Assembly: GCF_000003815.2 (NCBI RefSeq)
Contig: NC_049993.1
Location: 6,406,489-6,470,488 of the forward strand
Source: Branchiostoma floridae
Taxonomy: Eukaryota > Chordata > Leptocardii > Amphioxiformes > Branchiostomatidae
Reading direction: 5' to 3'
Length of the DNA stretch: 64,000 nucleotides
The notes under the pieces were generated by a model that had not been told where the DNA came from, did no database searches, and saw nothing but the letters and a program-made list of their open reading frames with translations. Shown here one piece after another: positions 1 to 12,300 of the stretch (positions are counted from its first letter, which is position 1; each line of letters begins with the position of its first letter). Position numbers and translations under genes: made by a program.

Positions 1-3000
1 GTCTTACAGACTACCAGATATAAAACATTTCCACAAAACACAGGAACATTCACAACAAAAACATCAAATTACACAACACAAATCACAGCCTTACAACGAA
101 ACACCGACAGAACAAGCGACAGAGTAACACAAACAAGCTTAAAGACAGCATCAACTTCTTCCTTCTTCACAGCTACTCTCCTGTCTGAGATAAACACAAC
201 AAGAACCAGGAATGAAAACGGGACTATGACGGATTATCCACCGACGAACACGTCCCTACAACTTACTACAGACACGATACAACAGTCACACACTTCAGCA
301 GCAGCATCCATTGCTATTGGAAGCCAAACAGACGCAGCAACCAGTCACACTGGCACAAGTGCAAAACCAACTATAAACAATTCTACATTCTTCATGCCTA
401 CACCTTCCTCATTGGTGAGGGAACCCACTGTCAGTAACACACCATGACGACCAAACAAGTAGGGACCGACAATACGATACCTTCCACAACTGCAGCCCAC
501 GTAACGGACCATACCATCACATCTTCAGACAGATCCGCTACAGTTAATCCTACGGACATGCCGACTACATACATGACAATCATCGACAATATAACCCTAC
601 CCACAGACACAAGCAATTCAAGAAATATAATTGCAAACACGACCAATGCTCTTTCAACGAACACTGGCGGTACGTCATCATCAAAAGCAACCCTACGTAA
701 CCATATAATTACGCCAATGGCTTCTGTTGACAACTCTACATCTAACACAGCTCTAACCACGGCAATGTATACTGTCCCTATCTCATCCATAATCTCCTAT
801 ACTTCACCGTCTATGACAGCTTCTAGAGTGACCAGTCAGACTACTAAAAGTAAAACATACAACGCTACATCTCCCAATGTTAGTCAATTTGACACCGCAT
901 CTATGTCTTTGTTCAACAGCACCAGCTACAATGTGACGCTACAGGCATTTACAAGGACGACACATACAATGACGGCACCTACACCTATGTACTATAGTGC
1001 CAAATCAGCTACAGCCTCAAACACATCACATGACCTCACTGCATTGCCCTCAACAACCTCCGTCACCGGGGATGATGTAACAGCACCGACAACCACATAC
1101 AAAAGCACCAATGACGGCGTAACACTACCACCTGTTACACCTTCTAATCACACATTCAAATCACTGATTACTACATCAAATACCACCATTAGTAGCTCCA
1201 TGTCACGAAATTTCTCTACACATAGCCATACAACCTCCTTGACAATGACAAAATTCTCTACAAGTAACTACAACACATCAGCAACAACGACCGTTCCTTC
1301 ATTTGCTCATACCTCCATGTCACCAGTGACCAATACAACCAACAGTAAGGTCTCATTGCCAACAATGAACTATACTTACAGAACGCTACTGTCAACATTC
1401 AATACAACCAGTGACAATGACACACTACAAACAGTTTCCCTCTCCACTTTCGATACTACTTCCCTGTCAACAGCGACCACATTCAAAACTTCGGACAACG
1501 GTAGCATGTCAAATACAACCACTATGCATACAGTTGAATACACTGATATATCAAGAAGTACATCCGGTAACAATGGTACATTCCCAACAACACAACCCTT
1601 TACAACCAATCAAACTTCAATAGCACATAAAACTGCATTCAATGTAAGCAATGATATCGCAACTGCAACAGACACCCCATCAACAGTCACCCATACGCCA
1701 CTAGCAGCATTCAGTACAGCAAGTAAAAGTGGCAAATCAACAATCGCCACATTATTTACAATGATCTACACTTCAATAATACCGGATATTACTTCGCCAT
1801 CAGTTGCATACCCTACAGTTAATCGAACCTTCTCACCACATACTGACACTGTCAACATAAGCAGTAACAGTTCCACATCATATACGTCTACTCCTTCTTC
1901 CATCAAACATACTAGCAGATTCAGTACAACGGGTAACAACGTAAATTCACAAACGTACACAGATGTTCATTTGACACATAGTAAAACCGAGTCGTCCATA
2001 TCAAAAACATCTCGCGACAGCACTACATTACATACAGACATTACCACTACTCACAGTTCCATATCCAGCACAATCAGTCACAACACCACGTCTTACACAA
2101 ACACTACTCACACACCCAGTCATACTTCCGAATCCAGTAGTATCAATATTAACGCGACATCGCATACAAACGCCCTCCCTACACCAAACTTCACTTCAAC
2201 ATTCACCACGACCAGTGACAACGCCACATTACATGCAACTACACCCACTATCGACACGCACACTAGTACGCACACCACACCACCTACAGCCACTCTTCTC
2301 ACCGTCATTTACACTTCCATGTTCGATGCAATCAGAAACGACACGACACTACATACAGTACCTCCAGTCAGCAATGCTTCCATACCCAACACAACCAGTA
2401 GCATACCTGTATCACACACAGTTACACCTTACAGAGGCAATTACACTCTCACGTTAAATACAACTAGTAACGCTTCCGAATTCAACACAACCAGCAACAA
2501 TAACATGTCATATACAACTACTACTCTTACAACCATAGGATCATATACAACCACTACTCCTACAGCCATAGGATCATATACAACTACTACTCCTACAGCC
2601 ATAGGATCATATGCAACTACTACTCCTACAGCCGTAAGATCATATACAACCACTACCCCTACAGCCATAAGATCATATACAACGACTACTCCTACAGCCA
2701 TAAGTACCTTCCTGCTCAATGTAACAGGTAACGTCACCACTTTACATGCAGCTACTTCTCGTGCTGACTTTGCCACGTCTACATCCAATGAAATAAGCAA
2801 CAACAAAACTTCACAAACAACTGGTAATGTCAATTACACATCAAACACCACCAGTAGCATTGCCACATTGCGTACAACCACTCTTACAACAATCAGTCCC
2901 ATTTCCACAGTTAACATGACCAGTGACAACTCAAGACAGCACAATATCACCAATCCTACTTTTATATACAACAACACCAGTGATGCAGCTAGGATACAAA

Positions 3001-5355
3001 CAACCACTCCAGACTCTGGTTTCAATGACGCCTCACAAAATAACACCGCCAATGGCAATGAAAGAGCTACAATTACTCCATATACACCCAATTACATCTC
3101 CGTACTAAACACAACAAGTGACACAACAGCACCACATACATTAATTCATTCTACTGTTAATAAAAATTTGACCTCTGATACAACCGTTACCACATCTACT
3201 TTCAATACAGACGGTGACAACCCNNNNNNNNNNNNNNNNNNNNNNNNNNNNNNNNNNNNNNNNNNNNNNNNNNNNNNNNNNNNNNNNNNNNNNNNNNNNN
3301 NNNNNNNNNNNNNNNNNNNNNNNTCACATCATCATCACCATCTCCATCATCATCATCATTACCACCATCATCTTCCGATAGCAGTACATCATCAACGGCA
3401 GTAACCGCAGGTCTCACAATACAAGACACATTGTCACCATCTGCAGCTACAGTGGCTGATCATGCTTCTATGCCATCAACGACTACATCACCAGATACTC
3501 ACACACCTGTTCATTCATCAGTAGCAACAGGTCCAGCTGTTTCATTATCAACGACACGGAGCACCTTTACATCTACAACTCTCCCAAATACAACACATTA
3601 CTCCGATCCACCCTTCAACATAACATTTACGGCGACAGATCAAACAGATGATTTAGTAACTGCAAACGCCACCGTCAAAAGAGACGTTTCTTCTCCACCT
3701 CTCACTTACACACGACTGATGACTGCCAATACTAACATGACATCGTTTGACAAGCGCGACACCACATTGTCCTTGACAACGTCCACTGTGACCAACAGAA
3801 ACACTGCACAGAGCATCAGACAGCTACAGCGTTGATATTAAATACATTCTCATCATCAAGAGAAGATAACGATACAGATACGCTCTTCCAAAACAGGTAT
3901 ATCCACATCCGTGAGCTACATTACCACGCCACCAACACTAAAGCCCGTAGGAACTCAGTACATGTCCCATGCATCCACTACAACACCCGTAACAACAACA
4001 GGCACGTTAACATCTCATATTGATCTACTTACAAGAACAGATCATAACATCACGACGCCTAAAACAACAATCACGACCCCTGTATCAAAGTCTACACGTG
4101 CACCCGTAGAGTTAAACAAGTCTTTTCCGTCATCGACAGTCAGAGTTACAGAAAGTCTTCACTTGACCACATTGCCCATATCGAGAAATACGGCCACAAG
4201 TTCTGATATCACATTTTCAGTCAAACATGCGAACGGAACTACTACACCTTATGGTTATCAAAATGACACGGCGGTATTAACGACAGAGAATCAGACAAAA
4301 AGCTATAGTTCGACGACATTCATGACAACAGTAACGACGGACGATCATTCTGCTACATCACCTATGACAACGCCGCCAACAACCACAGCAACATTACCAA
4401 TGGTTACGTCTAGAAAAACCGATTCTTCCAATACGTCAATGGTGTTTGGCACACGCACAAAGGGTCCACACACTGACAGTACCAGAACAACAGGGTCGCT
4501 GTCACAAACTAAATCATTCGCTAGTGCTATAACCGTACCGGGGAACACATTACAGTATTCAAACAGCCCGGCCTTTACACAAATTCCTATCACAACAGGC
4601 ACGAAAAATACTTTACTGAAAACTATGTCCTCTTGGCAATACACAAAAAGAAATTTAGCGATATCCTCCACCGCCACCACAAGTGCACCGACTTCAGAGG
4701 TAAATTCAGACAACCTCGCCTCCACACAGGTTTCAACACTGGACACAGCAAATACTCGTTTAACATCACAACACATAACGGTTACACCGACATACCGACA
4801 TGAACAGCAAAACTCGTCGCACAATTTATCTAGAACGGAAATTCCCACATCTACTCTTTTACCAGCCACTGTGTCTCCTAGAACAAGGACAGAAAGTACG
4901 ACACCAACACATGAGGACGAACCTGCCACGATAGTTGTAGAAACAGAAACAGACATTCTTACAAACCCTCCAACTGTCGCTCGCCCACACACCAACACCC
5001 ACTTCAACAAACACAACCACACGACGGTACTTAGTAGGGAATCAACGGCAAGATTTACCACAGAGTCCAGAAAATCAGAAACAGCCACAACTTCAACAAT
5101 CATCAACGCAGAAGTGAGGACAACGACACAGACCACATCCAGAATCAAACTGGCGGACGTAGACGCCCCTCAGACTAAAAAGGGGTGTGAAGTGATGACG
5201 TTCCCAGCGCCCATAGGGACCGTGGCGAGAAGGGTTGAGGAGGACACCCCAGTTCACATGTACATCGCCATCGGGGGCGCCGCCGGCGGTGCCACACTGC
5301 TTCTCGCGGCAGCTATGCTGGGCTGGGTGTGTTGGCGGAGGACAATGGTCAAAAG
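1..5355 (+). CDS. Gene A mucin/transmembrane exon
   Basis: One long coding block, open in frame 1 from base 1 to the stop at 445-447, in frame 3 from about 438 to the N gap at 3224, and in frame 2 from 3326 to 5355. Thr/Ser/Asn-rich composition is continuous across each switch, so I read it as one exon with indels and not as separate genes. Frame 2 meets a stop at 3833-3835; frame 1 carries the composition from about 3811 to 3880, and frame 2 resumes at 3884. The last 100 bases are GC-rich and encode the transmembrane helix IAIGGAAGGATLLLAAAMLG. The exon ends AAAAG before the donor GTACAT. If the donor were ignored the frame would stop at 5363-5365, five bases past the splice site. Confidence 0.82.
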
Positions 5356-6242
5356 GTACATATGAACCTTAGTTGTGTTATCGTGTCAACTTGTGGTTTC
5401 ACTACAAGAATGTAAACAAAAAGAGACTAGTTTAGCATTTATAACTCTGGAATCTGCAATAATTTGAATGACATAATTCAACTTTCTTGCATGCATACGT
5501 TAATCTTAATGTTTCATTCTTTTGTCTTCAGGGCACATGTTTATACCAATGCGGGTTTTGCAAAAGGTATGTAGTATGCTTTACTATCTATGTTTCACTA
5601 CTGGTATATGCGGCACGTAACAGTACTAGTCTTTTAAACAACCATTCACATATGCAGATTTAAATCCATGCCAGAGAAGTGCAGTTCTAGAGCGCACTGT
5701 GACCTTATATGTGGATAAGCTGCAAATGGGTTCTTCATCAAATAGCATGGTTAGTGTCATGTGTCACTTTGATAGTACACAAATCTTTCCTCAACACCTC
5801 ACAGAAGATTCGCTCCGTCACCACGTTATGTTTACATATGATAATGTGTTATCTTCACTAAGTATGCCATTTTTCGTCAACAGAAAACATTATCTACGAA
5901 GATCCCATTTACCTTTGGCCCAAGGACATCGTAAACACAGGTAAACCCAGTGTTTCGTTTCCGTATAAAACATATGACGTAAAGAAGTAGCTAATTCATC
6001 CTATAGCACTGCATTCTTTGACATTTCAAAGCATTTTCTATGCGATCGTCAGTCTACTAGTTTGGCATACTCAAAACAGTCTTATCATGCGAAGATAACA
6101 TCCCGGTTCATCCCTCACAGACGACGTGAAATGGACCAGTGAAGACCAGGTGACCCTGTGGCCGTGGGAGGCCACTCCTATCTACCAGCGGCAGTGGTTA
6201 CCTACACCCTCCACCATCTCAGAGGAGGAGGAGATATCATAA
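1..6242 (+). CDS. Gene A: mucin-like single-pass membrane protein, 5' partial, four exons seen
   Basis: The gene enters from the left edge. Exons I can join are 1-5355, 5532-5566, 5884-5940 and 6121-6242, all with GT-AG borders and matching phases (2, 1, 1). The product is a Thr/Ser-rich ectodomain of about 1,750 residues in this window, dense in N-x-S/T and O-glycosylation-type sequence and nearly free of Cys, then one hydrophobic segment (about 5261-5335), a basic stop-transfer WRRTMVKR, and a tail of about 70 residues with two tyrosines in YEDPIY. It should sit at the cell surface as a type I protein. The tail matches that of gene B downstream (VYTNAGF against [13 protein letters not shown] against DPQLLW; DDVK in both), so the two are tandem paralogues; by analogy the missing N-terminus may hold kringle or LDLa domains (inference). 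Oddities: a frame break near 444, two between about 3811 and 3884, and a 100-N gap. Ligand and function are unknown. Confidence 0.85.
2508..2705 (+). repeat. 33-bp coding minisatellite, 6 copies, in gene A
   Basis: Copies start at 2508, 2541, 2574, 2607, 2640 and 2673, each 33 bases, and encode the 11-residue repeat SYTTTTPTAIG with G/R and I/V changes. The period is a multiple of three, so copy number can vary without breaking the frame, as in mucin VNTRs. Confidence 0.93.
3224..3323. other. Assembly gap of exactly 100 N
   Basis: Exactly 100 N is a common placeholder for a gap of unknown size. It lies in the mucin exon. A serine-rich TCA/CCA trinucleotide run (3324-3370) begins at its right edge, so the gap probably reflects a repeat that did not assemble. 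The frame differs on its two sides (3 before, 2 after), which an unknown gap length allows. Confidence 0.97.
5532..5566 (+). CDS. Gene A tail exon (35 bp)
   Basis: Acceptor TTGTCTTCAG, donor GTATGTAG. Joined in phase 2 to the preceding exon it encodes R-AHVYTNAGFAK with one base left over. VYTNAGF is the counterpart of VYSNPVF in gene B and marks a conserved juxtamembrane tyrosine. Confidence 0.8.
5884..5940 (+). CDS. Gene A tail exon (57 bp)
   Basis: Acceptor TTTTTCGTCAACAG, donor GTAAAC. It encodes ENIIYEDPIYLWPKDIVNT and keeps phase 1 at both ends. The two tyrosines in YEDPIY are candidate SH2 or phosphotyrosine sites (inference from motif shape only). Gene B has FDDPQLLW at the same place. 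Confidence 0.82.
6121..6242 (+). CDS. Gene A last coding exon
   Basis: Acceptor CATCCCTCACAG directly precedes 6121. In the inherited phase it reads DDVKWTSEDQVTLWPWE, continues through ATPIYQRQW, and ends in an acidic ISEEEEIS before TAA at 6240-6242. DDVK is shared with the gene B tail. A GT (GTAAAG) preceded by CTTCAG about 15 bases past the stop might be a splice site in the 3' untranslated region. Confidence 0.83.
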
Positions 6243-6432
6243 CAATAATATCTTCAGGTAAAGCTATTTATCATTGTAGTAAAAGTAAAAGATGACTTTC
6301 TCCCTATATATAACTATAAAGCACAATATGCTTCAATGAGTAGATAGAGTGTCGTTGGATCGGTAAGTTTACTAAACAGTGCCAGTGTTTGCTTATGGTT
6401 GTGGTACACCTTACGATCTCAAAAGTCGCTGT

Positions 6433-6565
6433 AATACCCCTGTCACATTTGGCGAATATCGATCGGACGACGATTCTGCGGCAATCGCCCGAGCCTCGCT
6501 TATAATAATAACTTTATTTCACAACAATTGTACAAGGTACAAAGGATGACTTGTATGTGACAGGG
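6433..6565. mobile_element. Short TIR element (MITE) of the CCCTGTCACAT family, with a LINE-tail-like insert
   Basis: CCCCTGTCACAT near 6437-6448 is inverted as ATGTGACAGGG near 6555-6565. The same termini flank the larger element at 32484-33976. Between them, about 6500-6550, is an AT-rich piece (ACTTTATTTC...ACAATTGTACAAGG) shaped like an antisense LINE 3' tail. Confidence 0.6.
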
Positions 6566-6687
6566 ATGGTTTTCAGGTGAAAAATACGCGCAACCCTCAG
6601 TCGATCTTAAATATAGCCGATCTTCCATCGATACGCCCGAAGATCGTGGATAATGTGACCGGGGCATAAGGGCTTTGTTGTATATTT

Positions 6688-6693
6688 AATAAA
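6688..6693 (+). promoter_or_regulatory. Candidate polyadenylation signal for gene A
   Basis: AATAAA about 450 bases past the gene A stop. Further hexamers at 6946-6951 and 7182-7187 are equally possible; sequence alone does not decide. Confidence 0.35.
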
Positions 6694-7530
6694 GATCTCT
6701 TCGTTTGGTCTTCGAGCGGTCGGAAAGAAGACATAAGCATGCGATGTCCACATGAATTATGCAAAGTAACCCAGGTCTCCCCTACTATTCTCAAAGTCTT
6801 TGATAGGTTTTCTAGATCTTCTGATATAGTAGTGAGTGCAGGAAGTGATCAGGTATGTTTCTTGTGTTTTTTTTACAGGGTAAAACAAGTGATTCCATGC
6901 CGCCATGATGACGTCAACAAAGCAGCCAGCAAATATCATGTCTACAATAAAGACTTTTTTATTGATGTACTTTTCATTACTGTGACATGAATTCCCAAGT
7001 GAGGTTGTTGACGTGCCCGCAGACGTAAATTTAATCTAACATGATGTAAATGACGTTCTATCATGGTTGAATCGGGGTCAAATATCATGAGCGCTCCCTC
7101 GCGTGAGCTGTTCATATTGCAGAATACGTCGAAATAGAATATCTCTGTTTTCTATGTACTGGCTCAGTCCATGAGTATGACAATAAAGTGATAATTTTCC
7201 TTTATGTTCTGTCCTTACTTGCCCTTTCCCTGTGGAGTTGAAGTAGATTAGACAGCCAAAAGACCATGTTCATTTTATTATATGGATGACATCCTCTGTG
7301 AACACGAAAACTGACGCGAGCGTGCGAATAAAAAACTTTGGCCAAAAAGGCCTTTATTACGAAATATAAATGATCAGGAAAGTTGAACAAATGACTGAAC
7401 ACACAGATTTTGTACTTTCATATCTTCTTCTTTGACTTTGTAATTTACTTTTGCATTCTCTGACATTAGTGTATATTTTCCGCTATGACCGTATGATTTG
7501 TCGACCTACGATGTACGATTTACAGTATTG

Positions 7531-8053
7531 CCACAGCAAGTAAATTTTATGGATGACATCCTCTGCAGACTGCAAAAATAATGCGATAGGGCGAAAAAAA
7601 ACAAGACGGGTGAAAAAAAACAAGATGGCTTCATTTCCCAAACTAGGCACCATAAAGGTGTGATGAATGTTGTAACAAGAATCAAGGGGACAAAACATGG
7701 TATCAGAGCCAACAAGGCATTCATTCCTGAATTCAAGACATGTACTGGTGTGGTAAAAGTGACACTAGTGTGGCAGACTGGCATCACCAACAAAGTTGGT
7801 AACCACACTCATGGCTTCCATATTGGTGTCACTTTTACAATTAACTATTACAACTACAGTCCTGAGTACCTCGCAAGTGTCACTTCTACAAGTACAATTA
7901 TTAAGCTACAATACAACATATTTGCTCATTTTGGTACTTTATCGTCATGTTGGCCATCCCTGAAGAAGAAAGGAAATCTTGTTTTTTTTTTTCTGAAATA
8001 AGGTGAAAATCAATGCGCGCGCGGATGTCATCCATAAAATTTACTTGCTGTGG
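7531..8053. mobile_element. Non-autonomous TIR element with 31-bp perfect inverted ends
   Basis: Bases 7531-7561 (CCACAGCAAGTAAATTTTAT, then GGATGACATCC) are repeated exactly in inverse at 8023-8053. Further copies of the GGATGACATCC end lie outside, at about 7283 (same strand) and about 8108 (inverse), so a second older pair of ends or a nested insertion is likely. An internal inverted pair (GTAAAAGTGACAC near 7753, GTGTCACTTTTAC near 7827) surrounds a dyad. The internal open frame 7660-8001 has no domain I recognise. Confidence 0.75.
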
Positions 8054-8122
8054 CCTATGGTAGAAAACTTTTTTCTTCTTACAAACAGCCGAAAATTGAT
8101 GCGCACGCGGATGTCATCCATG

Positions 8123-9234
8123 TAATCAAATTAACAAGGCCTAACAAGAGGAAATGTTGATACATTAACACTGGGTCACGTATGAAAACGGTATCTGTAT
8201 CCATATATCATGGATGCTCTCATCATGACGTACTGACCAAAAATAAGCAAGGAGTTTAAAAATAACCGATGATGTTGTAAATAGATGTTTTATCTATTTC
8301 TAATGGTTGTCAAGTGAATGTTTTGCCTTTGAGTCTATAATAAACATAGCAAAATCAAAACATATTCAGCTGACTGTACGTGCGCCCGGGGCCCACATTT
8401 CGCTGTGTTCGTGTAATCATATCATCTATCTCTGTCGCTTATCCAGTGTTGACCTTGGTAGATGACGTTTTACCACAGGAAAAACAGAAGAAAGACAAAA
8501 AGTTGCCAAGATCTAAGCAGGTGTATTTACAAAACCTGCCATTCCTATTCTTAAAATCGATAACATATCGAGTCAAACGTTCGTCATGAAATAAAAGATT
8601 TTTGTTTTGGAGTGAGTGGATACGTCAGAGAGGGATTAATATTTGATAAGGCTACGTGTTGAACGCTTGTCCTAAATTAGATCGTTTCTTAAGAACATTC
8701 CCAGCGGTACCGTCGACAGATGTGGTGTTTAAGTCAGAAGGGCAGTATCACGCATTCCTGTGTAACAGCCCAACACACTAAGGTAGGAACTTCACGTATG
8801 TACTCTTTCCTATACGTTGCGGATATAACTCAAAGAGTGGTTAGTTTATATGGTTATTACATCTTATAGTATTACTGTAGTGACAAAAAGAGCAAATGTT
8901 TATTTAGCAGAAGCTTGTAATAGCTTATTGCGAATATAGGTATCATTACTATAATGGTTCTTACGCATCATTGCTGATAACAAAGTAATATCCGTTTTCT
9001 GATCATCTGTAAGATGATTTTGATAGATAAACTACAAACACTCTGGGTTTTGAAGCCACAAGTAAATTTTTCTATTCACTGGTTTAGTTGATCATGGTAC
9101 ACAGCCAGGGCTGCCCAACTAGCCTCTGACAGTCTGGCTATTACAAAGGGCTAGACCTACTGGTAAAGACTATTCGGATGGAATAAAAGGTTGACATAAA
9201 CATGATGAAAGTTGTTAACTAATTATTATTTCAT
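8123..9234. other. Intergenic spacer before gene B, nothing recognised
   Basis: No open frame with domain signal on either strand. It presumably holds the gene B promoter, but I see no convincing TATA box or initiator. Confidence 0.4.
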
Positions 9235-9276
9235 ACTGAAAGGATTGTGTGGACTACTGAAAGGATTGTGTGGACT
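9235..9276. repeat. Perfect 21-bp tandem duplication just upstream of gene B start
   Basis: Two adjoining identical 21-mers (each ACTGAAAGGATTGTGTGG then ACT) at 9235-9255 and 9256-9276, ending 48 bases before the ATG. It lies in the 5' untranslated region or core promoter. Confidence 0.9.
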
Positions 9277-9324
9277 AACCTATTTGACGCTTTTTAAAGT
9301 AAAGAAGTGCGGACTCGGCTGGCG

Positions 9325-9385
9325 ATGGCCCGGTACGCTACATTGGCGGTTATGGTTACACTTCTGTTCGCCAGTAAAGGCAGTG
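9325..9385 (+). CDS. Gene B exon 1: signal peptide
   Basis: ATG in a good context (GGCG-ATG-G) begins [20 protein letters not shown], a short n-region, a hydrophobic core and small residues before the junction. Donor GTAAGT follows at 9386. Exon length 61 leaves phase 1, which fits exon 2. Confidence 0.85.
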
Positions 9386-12300
9386 GTAAGTACACACTAA
9401 GGATACCAGGCACAGATTCAAGCACAGAGAGAGGGGTTGAGAAAGAGAGAGAGTGGGAAGGGAGAAAAAAATTGTAACTAGAGGTTTTAATGGGCATAGG
9501 AGTTGAGAAAGAAAGAGACGGAGAGAGAAGTATGGTATTTAAGGCACAAACGTAACAACACGTATGCCGTAACAACTTCTAAAAGTATGCAATTTTGAAC
9601 ATTAGTTTTAAACATTAAGGCCTTAATCTTGGAATGAATTAATTCTTGTCTGTACCAAACGGTATATTTGTTTACTGCTATACGTGTTAGCATTGTGATT
9701 TTACAAGCAATTAATGATCAATTATAATGCAACGTCCTTGCTTTGATTGGATTAATAATGTCAGTGTCTGTCAATGTGAAAAATTCTGACTTAAAGGCAT
9801 TTTTCATGGAACACAAGAATCCCTAAACGCAATGTTGACGCAGCCGCCATAACCACACGTTAGGGCTTTTGTAAGTACCCAGATTGAAGCGACAATCTGA
9901 CGGCGAGGCTCTCACGCAAGGGAAGAATTGTCAATTACCAAAGGGCACCGCATCCATTGTAAACTAAGTCAACCATCCGCCACTGGTTTTATCAGATTAG
10001 CTTCCCAACACTTTTTCATGGACCATAAATGTTGCTGTAAAGACATGGACATGAAGTAACAAAATGGCTTATTTAGCGTTGTTTCTTCAAAAACGATGCC
10101 TTTCCTGCATATATCATCCACACACAGCCAAACATGACTGCCCTTTGTGCTGAACACCATCCACACACAGCCAAATATGCCTGCCCTTGGTGCTGAACAC
10201 CATCAACACACAGCCAAACATGCCTGCCCTTGGTGCTGAACACCATCTGCACACAGCCAAATATGCCTTCGATTGGTGCTGAACATCATTCACACACAGC
10301 AAAACATGCCTATCCTTGGTGCTGAACACCATCCACTTAAAAAACAAACCTGTCCTTGGTGCTGAACACCACTCACACACGAAACATGTCTGTCTTTGGT
10401 GCTGAACGCCATCCATAGGCAAAATACACCTTCTTATCCGACCATGCATGTTGTGTATCCGCATGTGGTGCTTTCCCAAAACCAGCAACAATTAAGAGAC
10501 TAACAATACACACAATACGTATTGTTGTTGAACACTGGTTATATATATTTTCCTAACAGGAAGATACTGTCTGGAAGGTGACGGCACCTCCTACCGCGGA
10601 ACAGTCTCAGAGACGGGATCAGGGTTAACATGTCAGGCTTGGGGCAGCCAGGCCCCACGTTCTCATAGGTACGTCTTATACTAGACAACCCATCTATCAT
10701 ACAACACACCTGTTCCTTCATCTGCACCAGAACTGAAAAAAGAGAAGTGGAATTTATCTAATGTTAGTTGTATCTTGTATCTGTTAAATGTATTACTTCA
10801 ACATGTCTTGTTGTGACCTGTATTTAGCCCGATGTGGCAAAAAATGTGAAATAAAGGTGTACATTAAATCTCTTATGCACAATCCAAGGCGTAAATGTTT
10901 AAAGCGACATTGAACAAAATGGAGGTGGCTACTTCGTTTGTCTATCCTAAACGGGAATAACCATGATAACAAACGGGTCATTTTATCAAATCGCTTTGAA
11001 CAACACTTGGAGATTGATGAGTCCAGGCACATTGCTTGATTTAACATTACACCGTTTCGTCGAGTGTTACATCCTCTTGGACCACACAGCTGTGCAAGCG
11101 CAGAAAATGCTACAGCAGGCGGCTGCAACTTGACGGCTGGTTGTGCTATGCGTGTCTTATCCCTTAGTACTCATCGCTGTTCAAAGAAACCGTATATATT
11201 ATTGTTACCAAAAACAGATACACGAAACGGAACGGAAAGTGTGTTCTAAAATCTATTTTGTTCCAACCTGTAATTGTGATCATATTGAATATCCCCAGGT
11301 TTCGCCCTGAGGACTATCCAGACGCCGGACTGGAGGAGAACTACTGTAGGAACCCGGATGGAGATCCCATGGGCCTTTGGTGCGTGACGACGGACCCTAG
11401 CAGGGACTGGGAGTACTGCACCGTCCCGTCATGCACCCGTACGTTGTATCTATTTACTCTGGGATGTAAGTGGATTTTGCCAGTTCATTCTAGTGACGCT
11501 GAAGAAGAGTGATGGGTGTCACTCGAAACATCCGGAAGTAAATCTCCGTTAATATCCAGTTGAGGAGATGAATTGTATTTGTTTACCTGGATATCTAACC
11601 TTCATAAGTTATTAGGTGGGCAGTGTAATCACATAGTTTCCAGTTAGAATTTTCATTCAGCTTGCTTCCCCTATTCAAGTAAAAAGCCTGCTTGTCCTAT
11701 CTATTGAAGGATAAATGTATCCACAGACGTTTAACCATTATGCACAAAATCTAAGTTTGACATTGAAAATATAAGTGTCCTCATGTATTTTCTCATGCAT
11801 GTATGTTTTGGCCAAGGTCTAAAAACGAAAAAAAAAATCTTTAAAAAAAGATAATCCTTCACTGACCCTAATTTTTCAGGACTGAAAAAGGAAACACAAT
11901 ATGTCTTTCCTAGGCCTCATCTTGATTATGCTCAAATGTCAATACTACAACAAGTAGGGGGATAGAGCCATATAAAATAGATACCGTTACCCTTCTCATG
12001 GGAAACCTTCACCTGTTCCAGCCAACATCCTCCACTGCCTGTACGCATCACAACACCAGTTCCACTGCACCAACGGCGACTGTGTCCCGCAGGACTACGT
12101 GTGCGACGGCTGGTATGACTGTGGTGACTGGAGTGACGAGCTCAGCGGCTGCCGTAAGTACCGTCACCCCCCATTGTTTACATGGAACTATGATTTTAAA
12201 ATGACAGTGGAAGTCGGATACTCCAACAAACAGAATCTTCTTTGTAGTGAGATGGACCATTGTTTTGATTATCGCCCATTTACAAGTTTTCACATTCAAC

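Larger units (their letters stand above)
6243..7282. other. 3' flank of gene A, no further coding sequence seen
   Basis: Contains a short TIR element (6433-6565) and three AATAAA hexamers (6688, 6946, 7182). The open frames here lack coding signal; those at 6597-6794 and 6757-6939 cover no domain I recognise. Confidence 0.5.

Noticed and set aside
410..436. GTGAGG...TGTCAG near 415-434 as an intron removing the gene A frame break
   Set aside because: Only about 20 bases, and joining its edges leads straight into a TAA stop.
3326..3404. Histidine-rich end of the frame reaching 3404
   Set aside because: A (TCA/CCA)n run read out of frame as CAT/CAC. The adjoining frame gives Ser/Pro/Thr, continuous with the mucin composition.
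4345..5148. 267-codon open frame on the minus strand
   Set aside because: Exact antisense of the Thr/Ser-rich gene A exon. ACA/ACC/TCA codons read backwards give Val/Leu-rich open frames; this also explains 431-790, 2441-2833 and 14649-14960.
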